DNA from: SAR116 cluster bacterium AG-335-B03
GTDB lineage: Bacteria; Pseudomonadota; Alphaproteobacteria; Puniceispirillales; Marisalimonadaceae
DNA length: 64,000 bases
Assembly: GCA_003282435.1 (NCBI GenBank)
Contig: QBZG01000004.1
Location: forward strand, 18,357 to 82,356
Direction of reading: 5' to 3'
The notes beneath the pieces are model-generated. The model worked only from the letters and a program-made list of their open reading frames with translations, made no database searches and was not told the origin of the DNA. Positions 10,268-21,029 of this stretch are shown piece by piece (the stretch's first letter is position 1; every line of letters begins with the position of its first letter). Position numbers and translations under genes: made by a program.

Positions 10268-11647
10268 ATGTTTATCTTTTCTGGAAGAATAAATTTTTTA
10301 AGTATACTGCTCATTTTCTTTGTATGTTTTAATGTATCCAAGGTTAAGGGATCTGATCTTACATTTGAACACTCTATACATTTAGCCTTAAAAAATAGTC
10401 TTGAATTAAAAGCTCAAGATTATAGATTAGCAGCAGTAAAACATTCGCTTGGAGAAGCCAATTCTTCTAAGGATTGGATGAATTCTTTTTCTACAGTTTT
10501 CAATTCAACTAACAAAGATAGTAACTCTAATGGATTTTTTGGTGAAGATGACACGACTACTTCAACGATTTCTATAAGCAAAAATATATTTGATGGTGGA
10601 GAAGCATTTGAAAAGTACTCAATAGCTGAAGATAATTTAAAGCTACAAAAAGTTAGCTTAATTAAAGTTAAACAAAAGATAATTTTAGAGGCTATAAAAG
10701 CTTATTTGGACGTTTACTCAAATCAATCTGTTGTAAGATTAAGAAAAAGAAGTTTAAAAAGATTTAATGAAAACGTTGAAGCAACAAAACTTAAACTTGA
10801 AGCAGGTACAGTTACCCCAACCGTTTTAGCAGAAGCTCAATCGAAATACGCAAAAGCAAAGTATGAGTTAATTTTGGCTGAGGGTAATCTTAATAATTAT
10901 GCATCTAAGTTAAAAAGTATAACAAAGTTAAAGAATGTACCTAGTAATCTAAGACTTCCTAAATTAAATTTCAAAATACCTAAAACAGTCAATAAGGCAA
11001 TTAAAGTATCATTAGAGAATAATCCTATAATTTTAATTGCAAAACTAGAAAAAGATATAGCCAAAAAAAATGTTGAGTTAAAAAAATCAAATAACCGACC
11101 TTCACTTAAAATGGAATTTTTTGGGAAAGATAGTCAGTCATCAGTTAATACATCAACTAGTGACTACCAGAGCTATGGTGCAAACCTAACTTTTAGTACA
11201 CCTTTATTTTATAATGATTCTACAAAAGATAATATTAGGCGGCTTGATAAATTATTCATTGCTACATCTTTTGATTTATCGGAAAAAAATAGACAAGTAG
11301 AATTAAGTACGATTTCTTCTTATCATAATTATAAAAGTACTTTAGCAAAAACTTCTGCCTCTAGAAGTGAAAAAATATCTTCTTTATTAGCTTTAAATGG
11401 AATTAAAAAAGAAGCACAATTTGGTATTAGAACTGTCTTAGACGTTTTAGATGCAGAAGTTGAGTATTTAAACGCATCTACAAATGTAATTAAGAGTAAA
11501 GCAGACGAAATTTATAGTCAGTTTTATATAAAATCTATATTAGGTAATTTATCAATTAGAGATATTAATCGTGAATATAAACTTAATCATGATTTAAAAG
11601 AAAATAATTTAAATTTTAAAATATTGGACCCTAAGGCTTTTAACTAA
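10268..11647 (+). CDS. tolC: TolC-family outer membrane efflux protein
   Basis: Signal peptide, repeated helical OEP architecture, LEAGTVTPTVLAEAQSKYAKAKYELILAEGNL and AQFGIRTVLDVLDAEVEYLNA. Confidence 0.85.
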   Translation: MFIFSGRINFLSILLIFFVCFNVSKVKGSDLTFEHSIHLALKNSLELKAQDYRLAAVKHSLGEANSSKDWMNSFSTVFNSTNKDSNSNGFFGEDDTTTSTISISKNIFDGGEAFEKYSIAEDNLKLQKVSLIKVKQKIILEAIKAYLDVYSNQSVVRLRKRSLKRFNENVEATKLKLEAGTVTPTVLAEAQSKYAKAKYELILAEGNLNNYASKLKSITKLKNVPSNLRLPKLNFKIPKTVNKAIKVSLENNPIILIAKLEKDIAKKNVELKKSNNRPSLKMEFFGKDSQSSVNTSTSDYQSYGANLTFSTPLFYNDSTKDNIRRLDKLFIATSFDLSEKNRQVELSTISSYHNYKSTLAKTSASRSEKISSLLALNGIKKEAQFGIRTVLDVLDAEVEYLNASTNVIKSKADEIYSQFYIKSILGNLSIRDINREYKLNHDLKENNLNFKILDPKAFN

Positions 11648-11673
11648 TTCAAAATCATGGATAAATTCAAAAT

Positions 11674-14313
11674 ATGATGGATAAAAGGTTTGATTCTAAA
11701 TCTATAGAGGATAAATGGTATAAAATATGGTTGGATAGTGGAGCTTTCTCATCTAATAGCTCTTCAACAAAAAAACCTTATGTTATAATGATGCCACCTC
11801 CTAATGTAACTGGCTCATTACATATTGGTCATGCACTAACTTTTACCATTCAAGATATATTAATAAGATTTCATAGAATGCAAGGGTTTGATGTTTTATG
11901 GCAACCTGGGACTGACCATGCAGGAATAGCTACTCAAATGGTTGTTGAAAGAGAGTTGGCAAAATTAAATCTTACTCGTCATAGTTTAGGTAGAGAGAAG
12001 TTTGTTGAAAAAGTATGGGAATGGAAGGAAAAATCAGGAGGGGAAATAACAAACCAGTTGAGAGCACTTGGGGCATCACCTGATTGGGAAAAAGAACGTT
12101 TTACAATGGATGATGGATTATCCAAAGCTGTTAATATTGTTTTTGTAAAATTATATAAAGAAGGTTTGATTTATAGGGATAAACGTCTTGTTAATTGGGA
12201 TCCAAAATTATTTACAGCAATTTCTGACCTTGAAGTAGAACAAAAAGAAATGCAAGGTAAGTTCTGGTATTTCAAATATCCTGTTGAAGATAGTGATGAA
12301 TTGTTAACTATAGCTACTACCAGACCAGAAACTATGTTGGGTGACACAGCTGTTGCTGTAAACCCAGAAGATGACAGATATAAACATTTAAGGGGTAAGA
12401 ATGTTATTTTACCCATTATGAATAGACCTATTCCTATAATTTTTGATAATTATTCAGATCCTGAAAAAGGTTCAGGAGCTGTAAAGATTACGCCTGCTCA
12501 CGATTTTAATGATTTTGAGGTAGGAAAGCGGCATAAACTAGAAATGATAAATATTTTTAATTCAGATGCTTCTATTAATGAAAACGGTCCAGATAGATAC
12601 GTAGGGTTAGATAGATTTACGGCAAGAAAAAAAATAATAGAACATATGAAATCATTAAATTTGTTAGTTAAAGAGGAAAATATTACACACACTGTTCCTC
12701 ACGGTGATAGATCTAACGTAATAGTTGAACCGTGGCTCATGGATCAGTGGTATGTAGATGCAAAAAAACTAGCTGTTCCTGCCATAAAAGCGGTTAAAAA
12801 TGGTAATACTCAGTTTGTTCCTAAAAATTGGGATAAGACATATTTTGAGTGGATGAATAATATCCAACCTTGGTGTGTTTCTAGACAGCTATGGTGGGGC
12901 CATAGAATACCTGCTTGGTTTGGTCCAGATAAAAAAATATTTGTCGAGACTAATAAACAAGAAGCAGAAACAGCTGCTGAATTACATTATGGAAAAAAAG
13001 TTACTCTAGATCAAGACGAAGATGTTTTAGACACTTGGTTTTCTTCAGCTTTATGGCCTTTTTCTACGCTTGGATGGCCTGAAAATACATCTGAGCTAAA
13101 AAAGTACTATCCAACAGATGTTTTAGTGACTGGATTTGATATCATTTTCTTTTGGGTTGCAAGAATGATGATGATGGGAATTCATTTTATGGACAAAGAA
13201 GTTCCTTTTAAAGAAGTTTATATTCACGCTCTAGTGAGAGACGATAAAGGACAAAAAATGTCAAAGTCAAAAGGTAATGTTTTAGATCCTTTAGACTTAT
13301 CTGAAAAGTATGGAGCGGACTCTTTAAGATTTACGCTAACAGCGATGGCAGCTCAGGGTAGGGATATTAAATTGTCAGAAGAGAGGATTGCTGGTTATAG
13401 AAATTTTAGTACTAAAATTTGGAATGGATGTAAATTTCTAGAATTCAATAATTGTATTACTGAATTAGAAAAAGATTTACTTATTATTAACCTTGACGTA
13501 AATAAATGGATAATTAACCTTTATAATAAATTAAATTTAAGAGTTAAAACTTCTATTAAAAATTATAAGTTTAATGATGCAGCGGATGCTTTATATCAAT
13601 TTATTTGGAAAGATTATTGTGACTGGTATATTGAGTTTATTAAACCTATTTTAATAAATACTAATGATTTAGATGCGCTTAATGAAACTAAAAATGTCTC
13701 TATAAATATAATGAAAAATGTTTTATTAATGTTACATCCCATAATGCCATATGTAACTGAAGAAATTTTTGAAAATCTTTTTCAATCATCTGAATTAGCA
13801 ATTTTATCCCCATGGCCCAAAACTATTAAAAGTAAAGATACATTAGAAAATGGCATAGATTTATCAATTCAATTAATTTCTGCAATAAGATCATTAAGAG
13901 TTGAAAAAAATATTCCTTCAAAGTCTAGACCTTACATTATATTTAAAAATGCAGATCCTGAAAAAAAGAAAATTATTATTGAAAATAAAAAACTAATAAT
14001 TAATTTAGCAAAATTAACTGATATAAAATTTTCTTCTGATAAAGTTTTGAATGATAAATTTATTGTGACTACTGTTGAAAATATTACTTTAATGCTTCCA
14101 CTTGAAGGTTTAATTGATGTTAATGAAGAGAAAAATAGGTTAAACAAAGAACTTACAAATATAAATCTTGAAATCGACATCATAAACAAACGATTAAATA
14201 ATCCAATGTTTATAGAAAAAGCACCTTCGAATGTTATAAATGAAGTCAAAACTAAACAAAGCATTTACACTCAAAGAAAATTTGAAATAGAAAAAGCCTT
14301 ATTAAATATATAA
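11674..14313 (+). CDS. valS: Valyl-tRNA synthetase
   Basis: PPPNVTGSLHIGHAL (HIGH), KMSKSKGNVLDP (KMSKS), TTRPETMLGDTAVAV, C-terminal coiled coil. Confidence 0.97.
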   Translation: MMDKRFDSKSIEDKWYKIWLDSGAFSSNSSSTKKPYVIMMPPPNVTGSLHIGHALTFTIQDILIRFHRMQGFDVLWQPGTDHAGIATQMVVERELAKLNLTRHSLGREKFVEKVWEWKEKSGGEITNQLRALGASPDWEKERFTMDDGLSKAVNIVFVKLYKEGLIYRDKRLVNWDPKLFTAISDLEVEQKEMQGKFWYFKYPVEDSDELLTIATTRPETMLGDTAVAVNPEDDRYKHLRGKNVILPIMNRPIPIIFDNYSDPEKGSGAVKITPAHDFNDFEVGKRHKLEMINIFNSDASINENGPDRYVGLDRFTARKKIIEHMKSLNLLVKEENITHTVPHGDRSNVIVEPWLMDQWYVDAKKLAVPAIKAVKNGNTQFVPKNWDKTYFEWMNNIQPWCVSRQLWWGHRIPAWFGPDKKIFVETNKQEAETAAELHYGKKVTLDQDEDVLDTWFSSALWPFSTLGWPENTSELKKYYPTDVLVTGFDIIFFWVARMMMMGIHFMDKEVPFKEVYIHALVRDDKGQKMSKSKGNVLDPLDLSEKYGADSLRFTLTAMAAQGRDIKLSEERIAGYRNFSTKIWNGCKFLEFNNCITELEKDLLIINLDVNKWIINLYNKLNLRVKTSIKNYKFNDAADALYQFIWKDYCDWYIEFIKPILINTNDLDALNETKNVSINIMKNVLLMLHPIMPYVTEEIFENLFQSSELAILSPWPKTIKSKDTLENGIDLSIQLISAIRSLRVEKNIPSKSRPYIIFKNADPEKKKIIIENKKLIINLAKLTDIKFSSDKVLNDKFIVTTVENITLMLPLEGLIDVNEEKNRLNKELTNINLEIDIINKRLNNPMFIEKAPSNVINEVKTKQSIYTQRKFEIEKALLNI

Positions 14314-14334
14314 GATAGAAAATTAGAGGAAAAG

Positions 14335-16185
14335 ATGAAAAATTCTAAAACAGTTTTAATTGATAAAAATCCCGGAAGAAATTCTCAAACATTTGGAGTT
14401 GCAAGGAATTTAAATACTGACTTAGATTTAATTCATGAACCTTCAATTGGAGTTGTCGGTAATAAAGGTGATTCACAATGTTATTTTGGTGTAGAAGAAA
14501 AAGTTAGGACAATACACGAGTGTTTAAGATTAAGAATAGGACAAAAACCAGGCGATATTTTTATGCGTTTAGTTCAACCTGAATACACTGTAGCGACATC
14601 AGACGGCATAAGAAATGGTACAAAAGAAATGCGTTACTCCTTAATTGGGCGAGAGGTTACTAACGACACATTATGTGAGCACCTCAGCGCATCAGGGCTA
14701 GAAGGAACTATTGCCGTTGTTGCTTGTGATAAGCCTCCTGTTGGAACCTTATCTGCTATTTTAGAACATAATAGGCCAGCAATAATTATGTCTGATGGAT
14801 CGATTAGACCTGGAGTTGATTCAGTAACTAAAGAACCTATTGATTTAATTACAGCTTATCAACTTGCTGGAAGTGATGATGAAGTTTTAAAAAAAAGAAT
14901 AGCATGTGAAGCATGCCCAGGTCATGGAAGTTGTGGAGGTATTTTTACATATAATACTATGCAGACTTTTATTGGTGTCGTTGGCATGCAACCATTAGAA
15001 ATGGTTTCACCTGCCTCTGAAGATCAAAGAAGGTTAGAAGATTTTCCAAATAAATTAATTACTTATTTAGATAATATGATCAAAAATGATATTAAACCTA
15101 GAGATATAGTTACAAGAGATTCTATAAGAAATGCTATTATTGTCGCCATGTCTATAGGTGGTTCAACTAATGTGATGCTACATGCACCAGAATTAGCTCG
15201 TGCTGCAGGGTATAGTAACTTTAATAAAGATATTATGAGTTTCGAAGAATTTAATCATTTATCAAAAAATGTTGTTCCTGTTTTAGTTGATGCCAGACCT
15301 TTTGGTAAATATTCAATGGTTGATATAGATGCTAAGGGTGGTGTTCAAGTTTTTGTAAAAGATTTGCTAGATTCTGGTTTGTTAAATGGAAATACACTTA
15401 CATGTACTGGCGAAACATTAAATGAGCAAATTACCAGACTAGATCCTAAAAGTCCTGATGGTAATGTTATATATCCTGTAAAAAAACCTTTTAAAGAAAC
15501 AGGCGGCCTTAGGCTTCTAGGAGGTAACTTATCTCCTGAATACAGTTCAATTTTAAAGTTAGCGGGCGTTGAGGGCGGTCTAGAAAATAATGTATTTATA
15601 GGAAAAGCCAGGATTTTTGATGGTGAACAAAAACTACTTGATGCTCTGGAAAATGAACCAGAAAAATTCATGAATAAAGATATGATAATAGTTAGATATG
15701 AAGGACCTGTAGGTGGCCCTGGAATGCCAGAAATGTTAGATTCAACTTCTAGAATAACTGCATTATGCAGAGAGAAGGATATTATTGTGGGCTTAATGAC
15801 TGATGGTCGCTTTTCTGGAGGATCAGTTGGTCTTGTTATTGGTCATGTTGGTCCAGAAGCTGCTGTTGGGGGGCCTATTGGTCTAATTAAGGATAAAGAT
15901 GAAATTGTTGTTGATCTAAATAAAAATACTCTAACTTGCACTCAACTATTAGATGAAAATATTTTGAGGGAAAGAAAAAATGACTGGAAAAAAAATGTTG
16001 ATGATAACAATGGATTACATCCTGCAGTGGGGATTGCAGATACTAGACTATTAAATAGAATGAGAAGCTCAGCCGTTTCAGCTATATATGGGGCAGGAAT
16101 GCATCCCGACAGAAAAGTTTGGATACCTGACCCACGTGAGATTAAAAAGTCAGATTTCATCCCAAAAAATATTCATAAAAATTAA
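14335..16185 (+). CDS. IlvD/Edd family Fe-S dehydratase, divergent dihydroxy-acid dehydratase-like
   Basis: ACPGHGSCGGIFTYNTMQ and GPVGGPGMPEML, DGRFSGGSVGLVIGHVGPEA motifs of the family; the N-terminal third is divergent from recalled canonical IlvD. Confidence 0.85.
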   Translation: MKNSKTVLIDKNPGRNSQTFGVARNLNTDLDLIHEPSIGVVGNKGDSQCYFGVEEKVRTIHECLRLRIGQKPGDIFMRLVQPEYTVATSDGIRNGTKEMRYSLIGREVTNDTLCEHLSASGLEGTIAVVACDKPPVGTLSAILEHNRPAIIMSDGSIRPGVDSVTKEPIDLITAYQLAGSDDEVLKKRIACEACPGHGSCGGIFTYNTMQTFIGVVGMQPLEMVSPASEDQRRLEDFPNKLITYLDNMIKNDIKPRDIVTRDSIRNAIIVAMSIGGSTNVMLHAPELARAAGYSNFNKDIMSFEEFNHLSKNVVPVLVDARPFGKYSMVDIDAKGGVQVFVKDLLDSGLLNGNTLTCTGETLNEQITRLDPKSPDGNVIYPVKKPFKETGGLRLLGGNLSPEYSSILKLAGVEGGLENNVFIGKARIFDGEQKLLDALENEPEKFMNKDMIIVRYEGPVGGPGMPEMLDSTSRITALCREKDIIVGLMTDGRFSGGSVGLVIGHVGPEAAVGGPIGLIKDKDEIVVDLNKNTLTCTQLLDENILRERKNDWKKNVDDNNGLHPAVGIADTRLLNRMRSSAVSAIYGAGMHPDRKVWIPDPREIKKSDFIPKNIHKN

Positions 16186-16186
16186 T

Positions 16187-16978
16187 TTAAAAATTTTCTA
16201 TTTTAATCCAAATTGGAGTGTGATCACTAGGTTTTTCGTGTCCCCTAGGTCTTTTATCTATGCCAACATCAATTAAAGTATCTACTATTTCTGGAGAAAT
16301 GAGAAAAAAATCAATTCTTATACCATTATCTTTTTGCCAAGCCCCAGCCTGATAATCCCAAAAACTATACTCTTTTAAATTTGGATATTTTAACCTATAT
16401 GAATCAATTAAACCTATATTTATTAACTCTTTCATGCTTCTTCTTGTTTCTTTAAGATATAGAGCATCATCTTGCCACTTTGAAACATCATAACAGTCAT
16501 TATCTTCTTGAATGACGTTAAAGTCTCCTCCTAAAATTAGAGGTTCATTTTTATCATAGATTTCTTCTGTGTATTTTATAAGACGCTTCATCCAGTTGAT
16601 TTTATAATCATATTTAGGGCCAGGAGCCGGATTACCGTTCGGTAAATATAAACAAATTATGTTAATACTTTCAATTTTAACATGTAAAAATCTAGCTTGA
16701 TCGTCTTCAATTATATCTTGATTATAAAAAGGTAGTATACGATTTATTTCATTAATCTTAAATTTACTTGCAATTGCAACGCCATTGTAAGATTTTTGTC
16801 CAGATGCTATTACGTCAAATCCTATTTCATTAAAATCTTTAAAAGGAAAGTTTTCGTTAATAGTCTTTGTTTCTTGCATCAAAATGATATCAATTTCACT
16901 TTGATCTATCCAATTGATTACATTTGGCAACCGCATTTTAATTGAGTTAACATTAAAACTTGCTATTTTTAATGACAT
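16187..16978 (-). CDS. xth: Exodeoxyribonuclease III family endonuclease
   Basis: KIASFNVNSIKMRLPNVINWI, LMQETKT, LGGDFNV, PSDHTPI. Confidence 0.93.
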   Translation of the reverse strand: MSLKIASFNVNSIKMRLPNVINWIDQSEIDIILMQETKTINENFPFKDFNEIGFDVIASGQKSYNGVAIASKFKINEINRILPFYNQDIIEDDQARFLHVKIESINIICLYLPNGNPAPGPKYDYKINWMKRLIKYTEEIYDKNEPLILGGDFNVIQEDNDCYDVSKWQDDALYLKETRRSMKELINIGLIDSYRLKYPNLKEYSFWDYQAGAWQKDNGIRIDFFLISPEIVDTLIDVGIDKRPRGHEKPSDHTPIWIKIENF

Positions 16979-16995
16979 TTATTTTTTTAATAAAA

Positions 16996-17343
16996 TCATA
17001 TTGAAAAACTAGTTCCGCAACCACAGTTAGCTGTTGCGTTAGGGTTCTCAATTCTAAAATAGGTGCCAGCTAATTCAGATATATATTCTAAAGTACTACC
17101 ATTAAGAAAATCCATTGATATTCTATCAACTAAATATTTAATTCCACTTTCTTTAAAAACTAAATCGTCGCTATTTGGTGAAGAAACAAAGGAAAAATCA
17201 TATTGGAAACCAGAACATCCGCCACCCAGTACAGAAATTCTAAAGTAAGAGCCTTTTTCATTTTTCAATAAAAACTTAATTCTATTTATAGCTTCTTTAG
17301 ATAATTTAAATTCTTGTTTACTGATTTCACTAACTTCATTCAT
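16996..17343 (-). CDS. erpA: Iron-sulfur cluster insertion protein (ErpA/HesB type)
   Basis: GGGCSGFQYDF and ENPNATANCGCGTSF, the three conserved cysteines of A-type carriers. Confidence 0.93.
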   Translation of the reverse strand: MNEVSEISKQEFKLSKEAINRIKFLLKNEKGSYFRISVLGGGCSGFQYDFSFVSSPNSDDLVFKESGIKYLVDRISMDFLNGSTLEYISELAGTYFRIENPNATANCGCGTSFSI

Positions 17344-17434
17344 TATAAAAACCTTGCAAAATTTACTAATTGAAAGAGCAAATACAAATGTTAAAGTATA
17401 AATATCATATAATTATATATAAATGAATTAATTA

Positions 17435-18613
17435 TTGGAAATATTATTGAAAAATAATGACGACAATCGATATCTAAGTTCCTTTGCTTGTTATAGTTCT
17501 GAAAGTAGGGGGAGAATGTATACTGATGAACCTCTTATACTTGGACGCTCAGAATTTCAAAGAGATAGAGATAGAATTATTCATTCAGAGGCTTTTAGGC
17601 GGTTAAAAGATAAAACACAAGTTTTTGTATATCACGATGGAGATCATTATAGAACTCGTCTTACTCACACACTTGAAGTTTCCCAAATTGCAAGGTCAAT
17701 TGCAAAAGCCCTTAAAATTAACGAAGATTTGGCTGAGACTATTGCATTAGCTCATGATTTAGGACATCCTCCACTTGGTCATAGAGGTGAAGATGTCCTG
17801 AAAAAACTAATGATAAAATGTGGTGGTTTTAATCATAATGAACAATCTATAAGAGTTGTAACATTACTAGAAAAAAAATATCCTTATTTTAATGGCTTAA
17901 ATCTTACATTTGAAACATTAGAAGGATTGATCAAACATAATGGACCATTTCTAGATAAAAGAGAAATACCATACACTATTGACGAAATTAATAAAATATT
18001 TCCATTAGATTTAAATACTTATCCTTCTCTTGAAGGGCAGGTGGCAAATATTTCAGATGATATTGCTTACTTAACTCATGACTTTGACGATGGTCTTCGT
18101 GAGGGCTTATTTACAATAAATGATCTTCGTAAAATTAAAATTATTGATGAAATTTTACATAAGTTAAAAAAAGAATTTGTAAATATTAAAATTGATATTT
18201 TAATTCATCAATTTATAAGGCATTTGATAAGTTATTTTATAAATGACGTAGTTTCGAACTCGTTAATTGTCATAAATGTTAATAATTTTGAAAATGTTAA
18301 CCAAATTCGGTGTTTTGAAAATAAAATAATCAAACTTAGTCCTACTGCTCACAGTAATATGGAAGAAATCAGAAATTTTTTATTTCAAAATATGTATAAC
18401 AACGATATTTTGATAAATAAATTACAAAATAATTGTTTAATGATAGAAAAATTATTTTTTCTATTCCATAAAGATACAAATTTGTTACCAGAACAGTGGA
18501 AAAATTTAAAAGGAAGGCTCTCGGAGACTAAACAATCACGAGTAATTACAGATTATATTGCAGGTATGACAGATGGTTATTTAAAAAGAGAATACCAGAA
18601 ATATTTTGACTAG
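17435..18613 (+). CDS. dgt: dGTPase (deoxyguanosinetriphosphate triphosphohydrolase)-like HD-domain protein
   Basis: RIIHSEAFRRLKDKTQVF, RTRLTHTLEVSQIARSIA, ALAHDLGHPPLGHRGEDVL. Confidence 0.93.
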   Translation: MEILLKNNDDNRYLSSFACYSSESRGRMYTDEPLILGRSEFQRDRDRIIHSEAFRRLKDKTQVFVYHDGDHYRTRLTHTLEVSQIARSIAKALKINEDLAETIALAHDLGHPPLGHRGEDVLKKLMIKCGGFNHNEQSIRVVTLLEKKYPYFNGLNLTFETLEGLIKHNGPFLDKREIPYTIDEINKIFPLDLNTYPSLEGQVANISDDIAYLTHDFDDGLREGLFTINDLRKIKIIDEILHKLKKEFVNIKIDILIHQFIRHLISYFINDVVSNSLIVINVNNFENVNQIRCFENKIIKLSPTAHSNMEEIRNFLFQNMYNNDILINKLQNNCLMIEKLFFLFHKDTNLLPEQWKNLKGRLSETKQSRVITDYIAGMTDGYLKREYQKYFD

Positions 18614-18618
18614 GAAAA

Positions 18619-20364
18619 TTGAAGTTTATGAACATTTATAAAATTTATTTTAATCATATTATTGAATTACTTGATAAGTTCAAATTAGATTCTAATTATA
18701 ACTTTGAGAATACTGAAATACTTAAAAAGATTACATTAGAACCTCCAAAGAATAGTATTAATGGGGATATGTCCACTAATTTAGCAATGCTTTTAAGTAA
18801 AAGTTTAAAGTTAAATCCAAAAGAAATTGCTAATAAACTTAAACCATATATTTCAAAGCTGCCAAATGTTGAACTTGTCGATATCGCTGGACCTGGTTTT
18901 ATTAATATCACATTAAAGCAAAAAAGTTGGTCAGATTGCATAAAGAAAATACTTCTAGACCCTGAAAATTGGTACAAACAGGATCTTGGAAAGGGTAAAA
19001 GAATTAATTTAGAATATATCTCTGCTAATCCAACCGGTCCGTTACATGCTGGTCACGCTAGAGGAGCTGTTTTTGGAGATGCGCTTGCTTCTCTTTTAAA
19101 TGAGGTTGGATATAAAGTTATAAGAGAATATTATATCAATGATGCAGGAAGTCAGATAGAAAAATTAGTTGAGTCTTCTTTGCTAAGATATGATGAATGT
19201 AATGGTAAAAATATAAAAGATATTCCAGAAGGTCTTTATCCAGGCGAGTATTTAAAGGATGTAGGAAAAGCACTTTTAAAAAAATATGGAAAAAACTTAA
19301 AACAAAATTCAAAAGAAGATATTTTTAATTTAGTTAGAGAAGTTTCTTTAGAAGTTATAATGAAAATGATTAAAGAAGATCTTTATGAGTTAGGTATTGA
19401 AATGGATGTATTCACTAGTGAACATAATATCATTTCGGGAAATTTATTGACAGACATACTAACTATACTCCAGGATAAAAATCTGACTTATTATGGAACT
19501 CTTGATCCTCCAAAGGGTGTAGATCCAAAAAAATGGGAAAAGCGAGTACAATTTCTTTTTAAATCCACTGTTTATGGTGATGACTCTGATAGGGCCTTAA
19601 AAAAGTCAGATGGTAGTTGGACTTATTTTGCAACTGATATGGCTTATCATCTAGATAAAATTAATAGAACAAATGGAGATTTAATAAATGTCCTAGGTGC
19701 CGATCATACAGGATACATATCAAGAATTAATGCAGCAGTTAATGCTCTTTCGAATGGTTCAATTTCCATAGATACGAAAGTATGTGCGTTGGTAAACCTT
19801 ATGGAAAATGGTAAGCCAATAAAAATGAGTAAAAGAGCAGGAAATTTTGTGACACTTTCTGATATAATAAATGCAGTTGGAAAAGACGTAATCAGATTTA
19901 TAATGTTAACTAGAAGAAATGATCAATCTTTAGACTTTGATTTTAAAAAGGTTATGGAAAAGTCAAAAGAAAATCCAGTTTTTTATGTACAATATGCGCA
20001 TGCTCGTTGCAATTCTATTTTTAAATCAGCAGAAATATTAGAAGAAAATCTTCATATTGAAAACACAGATTTATTAAGTGGAAAAGATGAAATTCAATTG
20101 ATAAAATTTATTTCTCAATGGCCTAGAACATTAGAGTTGGCGGCTAAAAATCATGAACCTCACAGGATTTGTTATTATTTAATAGAGCTTTCTAGTATGT
20201 TTCATTCTTTATGGAATAAAGGTAAAGATAATATCAACGTTAAATTTATAGTTGAAAAAGATATCAATTTAACGAATGCAAGATTATTATTAGTTAAAGC
20301 AGTGGCTTTAACAATTAGAAAAGGGTTAAGTATTCTTAAAATAAAGCCAATTTTTGAAATGTAA
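18619..20364 (+). CDS. argS: Arginyl-tRNA synthetase
   Basis: EYISANPTGPLHAGHARGAVFGDALA, KMSKRAGNFVTL, C-terminal DALR domain; start could be ATG at 18628. Confidence 0.97.
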   Translation: MKFMNIYKIYFNHIIELLDKFKLDSNYNFENTEILKKITLEPPKNSINGDMSTNLAMLLSKSLKLNPKEIANKLKPYISKLPNVELVDIAGPGFINITLKQKSWSDCIKKILLDPENWYKQDLGKGKRINLEYISANPTGPLHAGHARGAVFGDALASLLNEVGYKVIREYYINDAGSQIEKLVESSLLRYDECNGKNIKDIPEGLYPGEYLKDVGKALLKKYGKNLKQNSKEDIFNLVREVSLEVIMKMIKEDLYELGIEMDVFTSEHNIISGNLLTDILTILQDKNLTYYGTLDPPKGVDPKKWEKRVQFLFKSTVYGDDSDRALKKSDGSWTYFATDMAYHLDKINRTNGDLINVLGADHTGYISRINAAVNALSNGSISIDTKVCALVNLMENGKPIKMSKRAGNFVTLSDIINAVGKDVIRFIMLTRRNDQSLDFDFKKVMEKSKENPVFYVQYAHARCNSIFKSAEILEENLHIENTDLLSGKDEIQLIKFISQWPRTLELAAKNHEPHRICYYLIELSSMFHSLWNKGKDNINVKFIVEKDINLTNARLLLVKAVALTIRKGLSILKIKPIFEM

Positions 20365-20365
20365 A

Positions 20366-21022
20366 ATGATGAAAAAATACTTAAAAATTTCTATAATTAT
20401 TTTTTTAAGTACGGGAGTTTTTTTTTCTTTAGGTTTGTTTGCTTTGAAAATAATTTACGAAGAAAACAGTAAGAAAGAATTGATAGTTTTAGGTCCTGAT
20501 AGTAAAGATATCTTTACAATTCCTAAAGATGTTGGCGGGAAAAAAGTATCTAATCTTGATATAGAAATATTGAACAACAAAAAAGCTCTAATCGCTGATG
20601 AGAAATTAAGACCAATTCCTGCTGAACCTGAACTTTTGCCTTTAGATGTTAGTGAAGAAAAGGTTATTAAAAAAACAGAAAAAACAAAAAAATCTAAAAA
20701 CAATGATATTTCATACAATCAGATAAAAGTCCAAAGTTCTAGAAAAATTGTAGAAAAATCAAAAAAAGAACTTGGATTGTATAGAGTGCAGTTTGGTTCA
20801 TTTAGAAATTTAGATAAGGCACAGTTTGCTAAAAATAGCATGAATAAAAAACATGTTAATTTATTGTCTAATATCAAGTTAGAAATTTATTCGTATACTA
20901 ACAATGACAAAGTTGTTTTTCATAGAGTTTGGACTTCTCCTTTAACTAAAGTTAATGGTCTTGACTTATGCAGCAAGTTTAAAAAACAAAATATTGTTTG
21001 TATTTTACAAGTAAATAAATGA
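20366..21022 (+). CDS. SPOR-domain membrane protein
   Basis: Single N-terminal TM, low-complexity linker, C-terminal YRVQFGSFRNLDKAQFAKNSMNKK SPOR motif; ATG at 20366 preferred over the TTG at 20354 that overlaps argS. Confidence 0.8.
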   Translation: MMKKYLKISIIIFLSTGVFFSLGLFALKIIYEENSKKELIVLGPDSKDIFTIPKDVGGKKVSNLDIEILNNKKALIADEKLRPIPAEPELLPLDVSEEKVIKKTEKTKKSKNNDISYNQIKVQSSRKIVEKSKKELGLYRVQFGSFRNLDKAQFAKNSMNKKHVNLLSNIKLEIYSYTNNDKVVFHRVWTSPLTKVNGLDLCSKFKKQNIVCILQVNK

Positions 21023-21029
21023 GCGACAT

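Noticed and set aside
13932-14264. 110-aa minus-strand ORF inside valS
   Set aside because: Low-complexity Phe/Ser/Ile-rich antisense translation of an AT-rich coding region.
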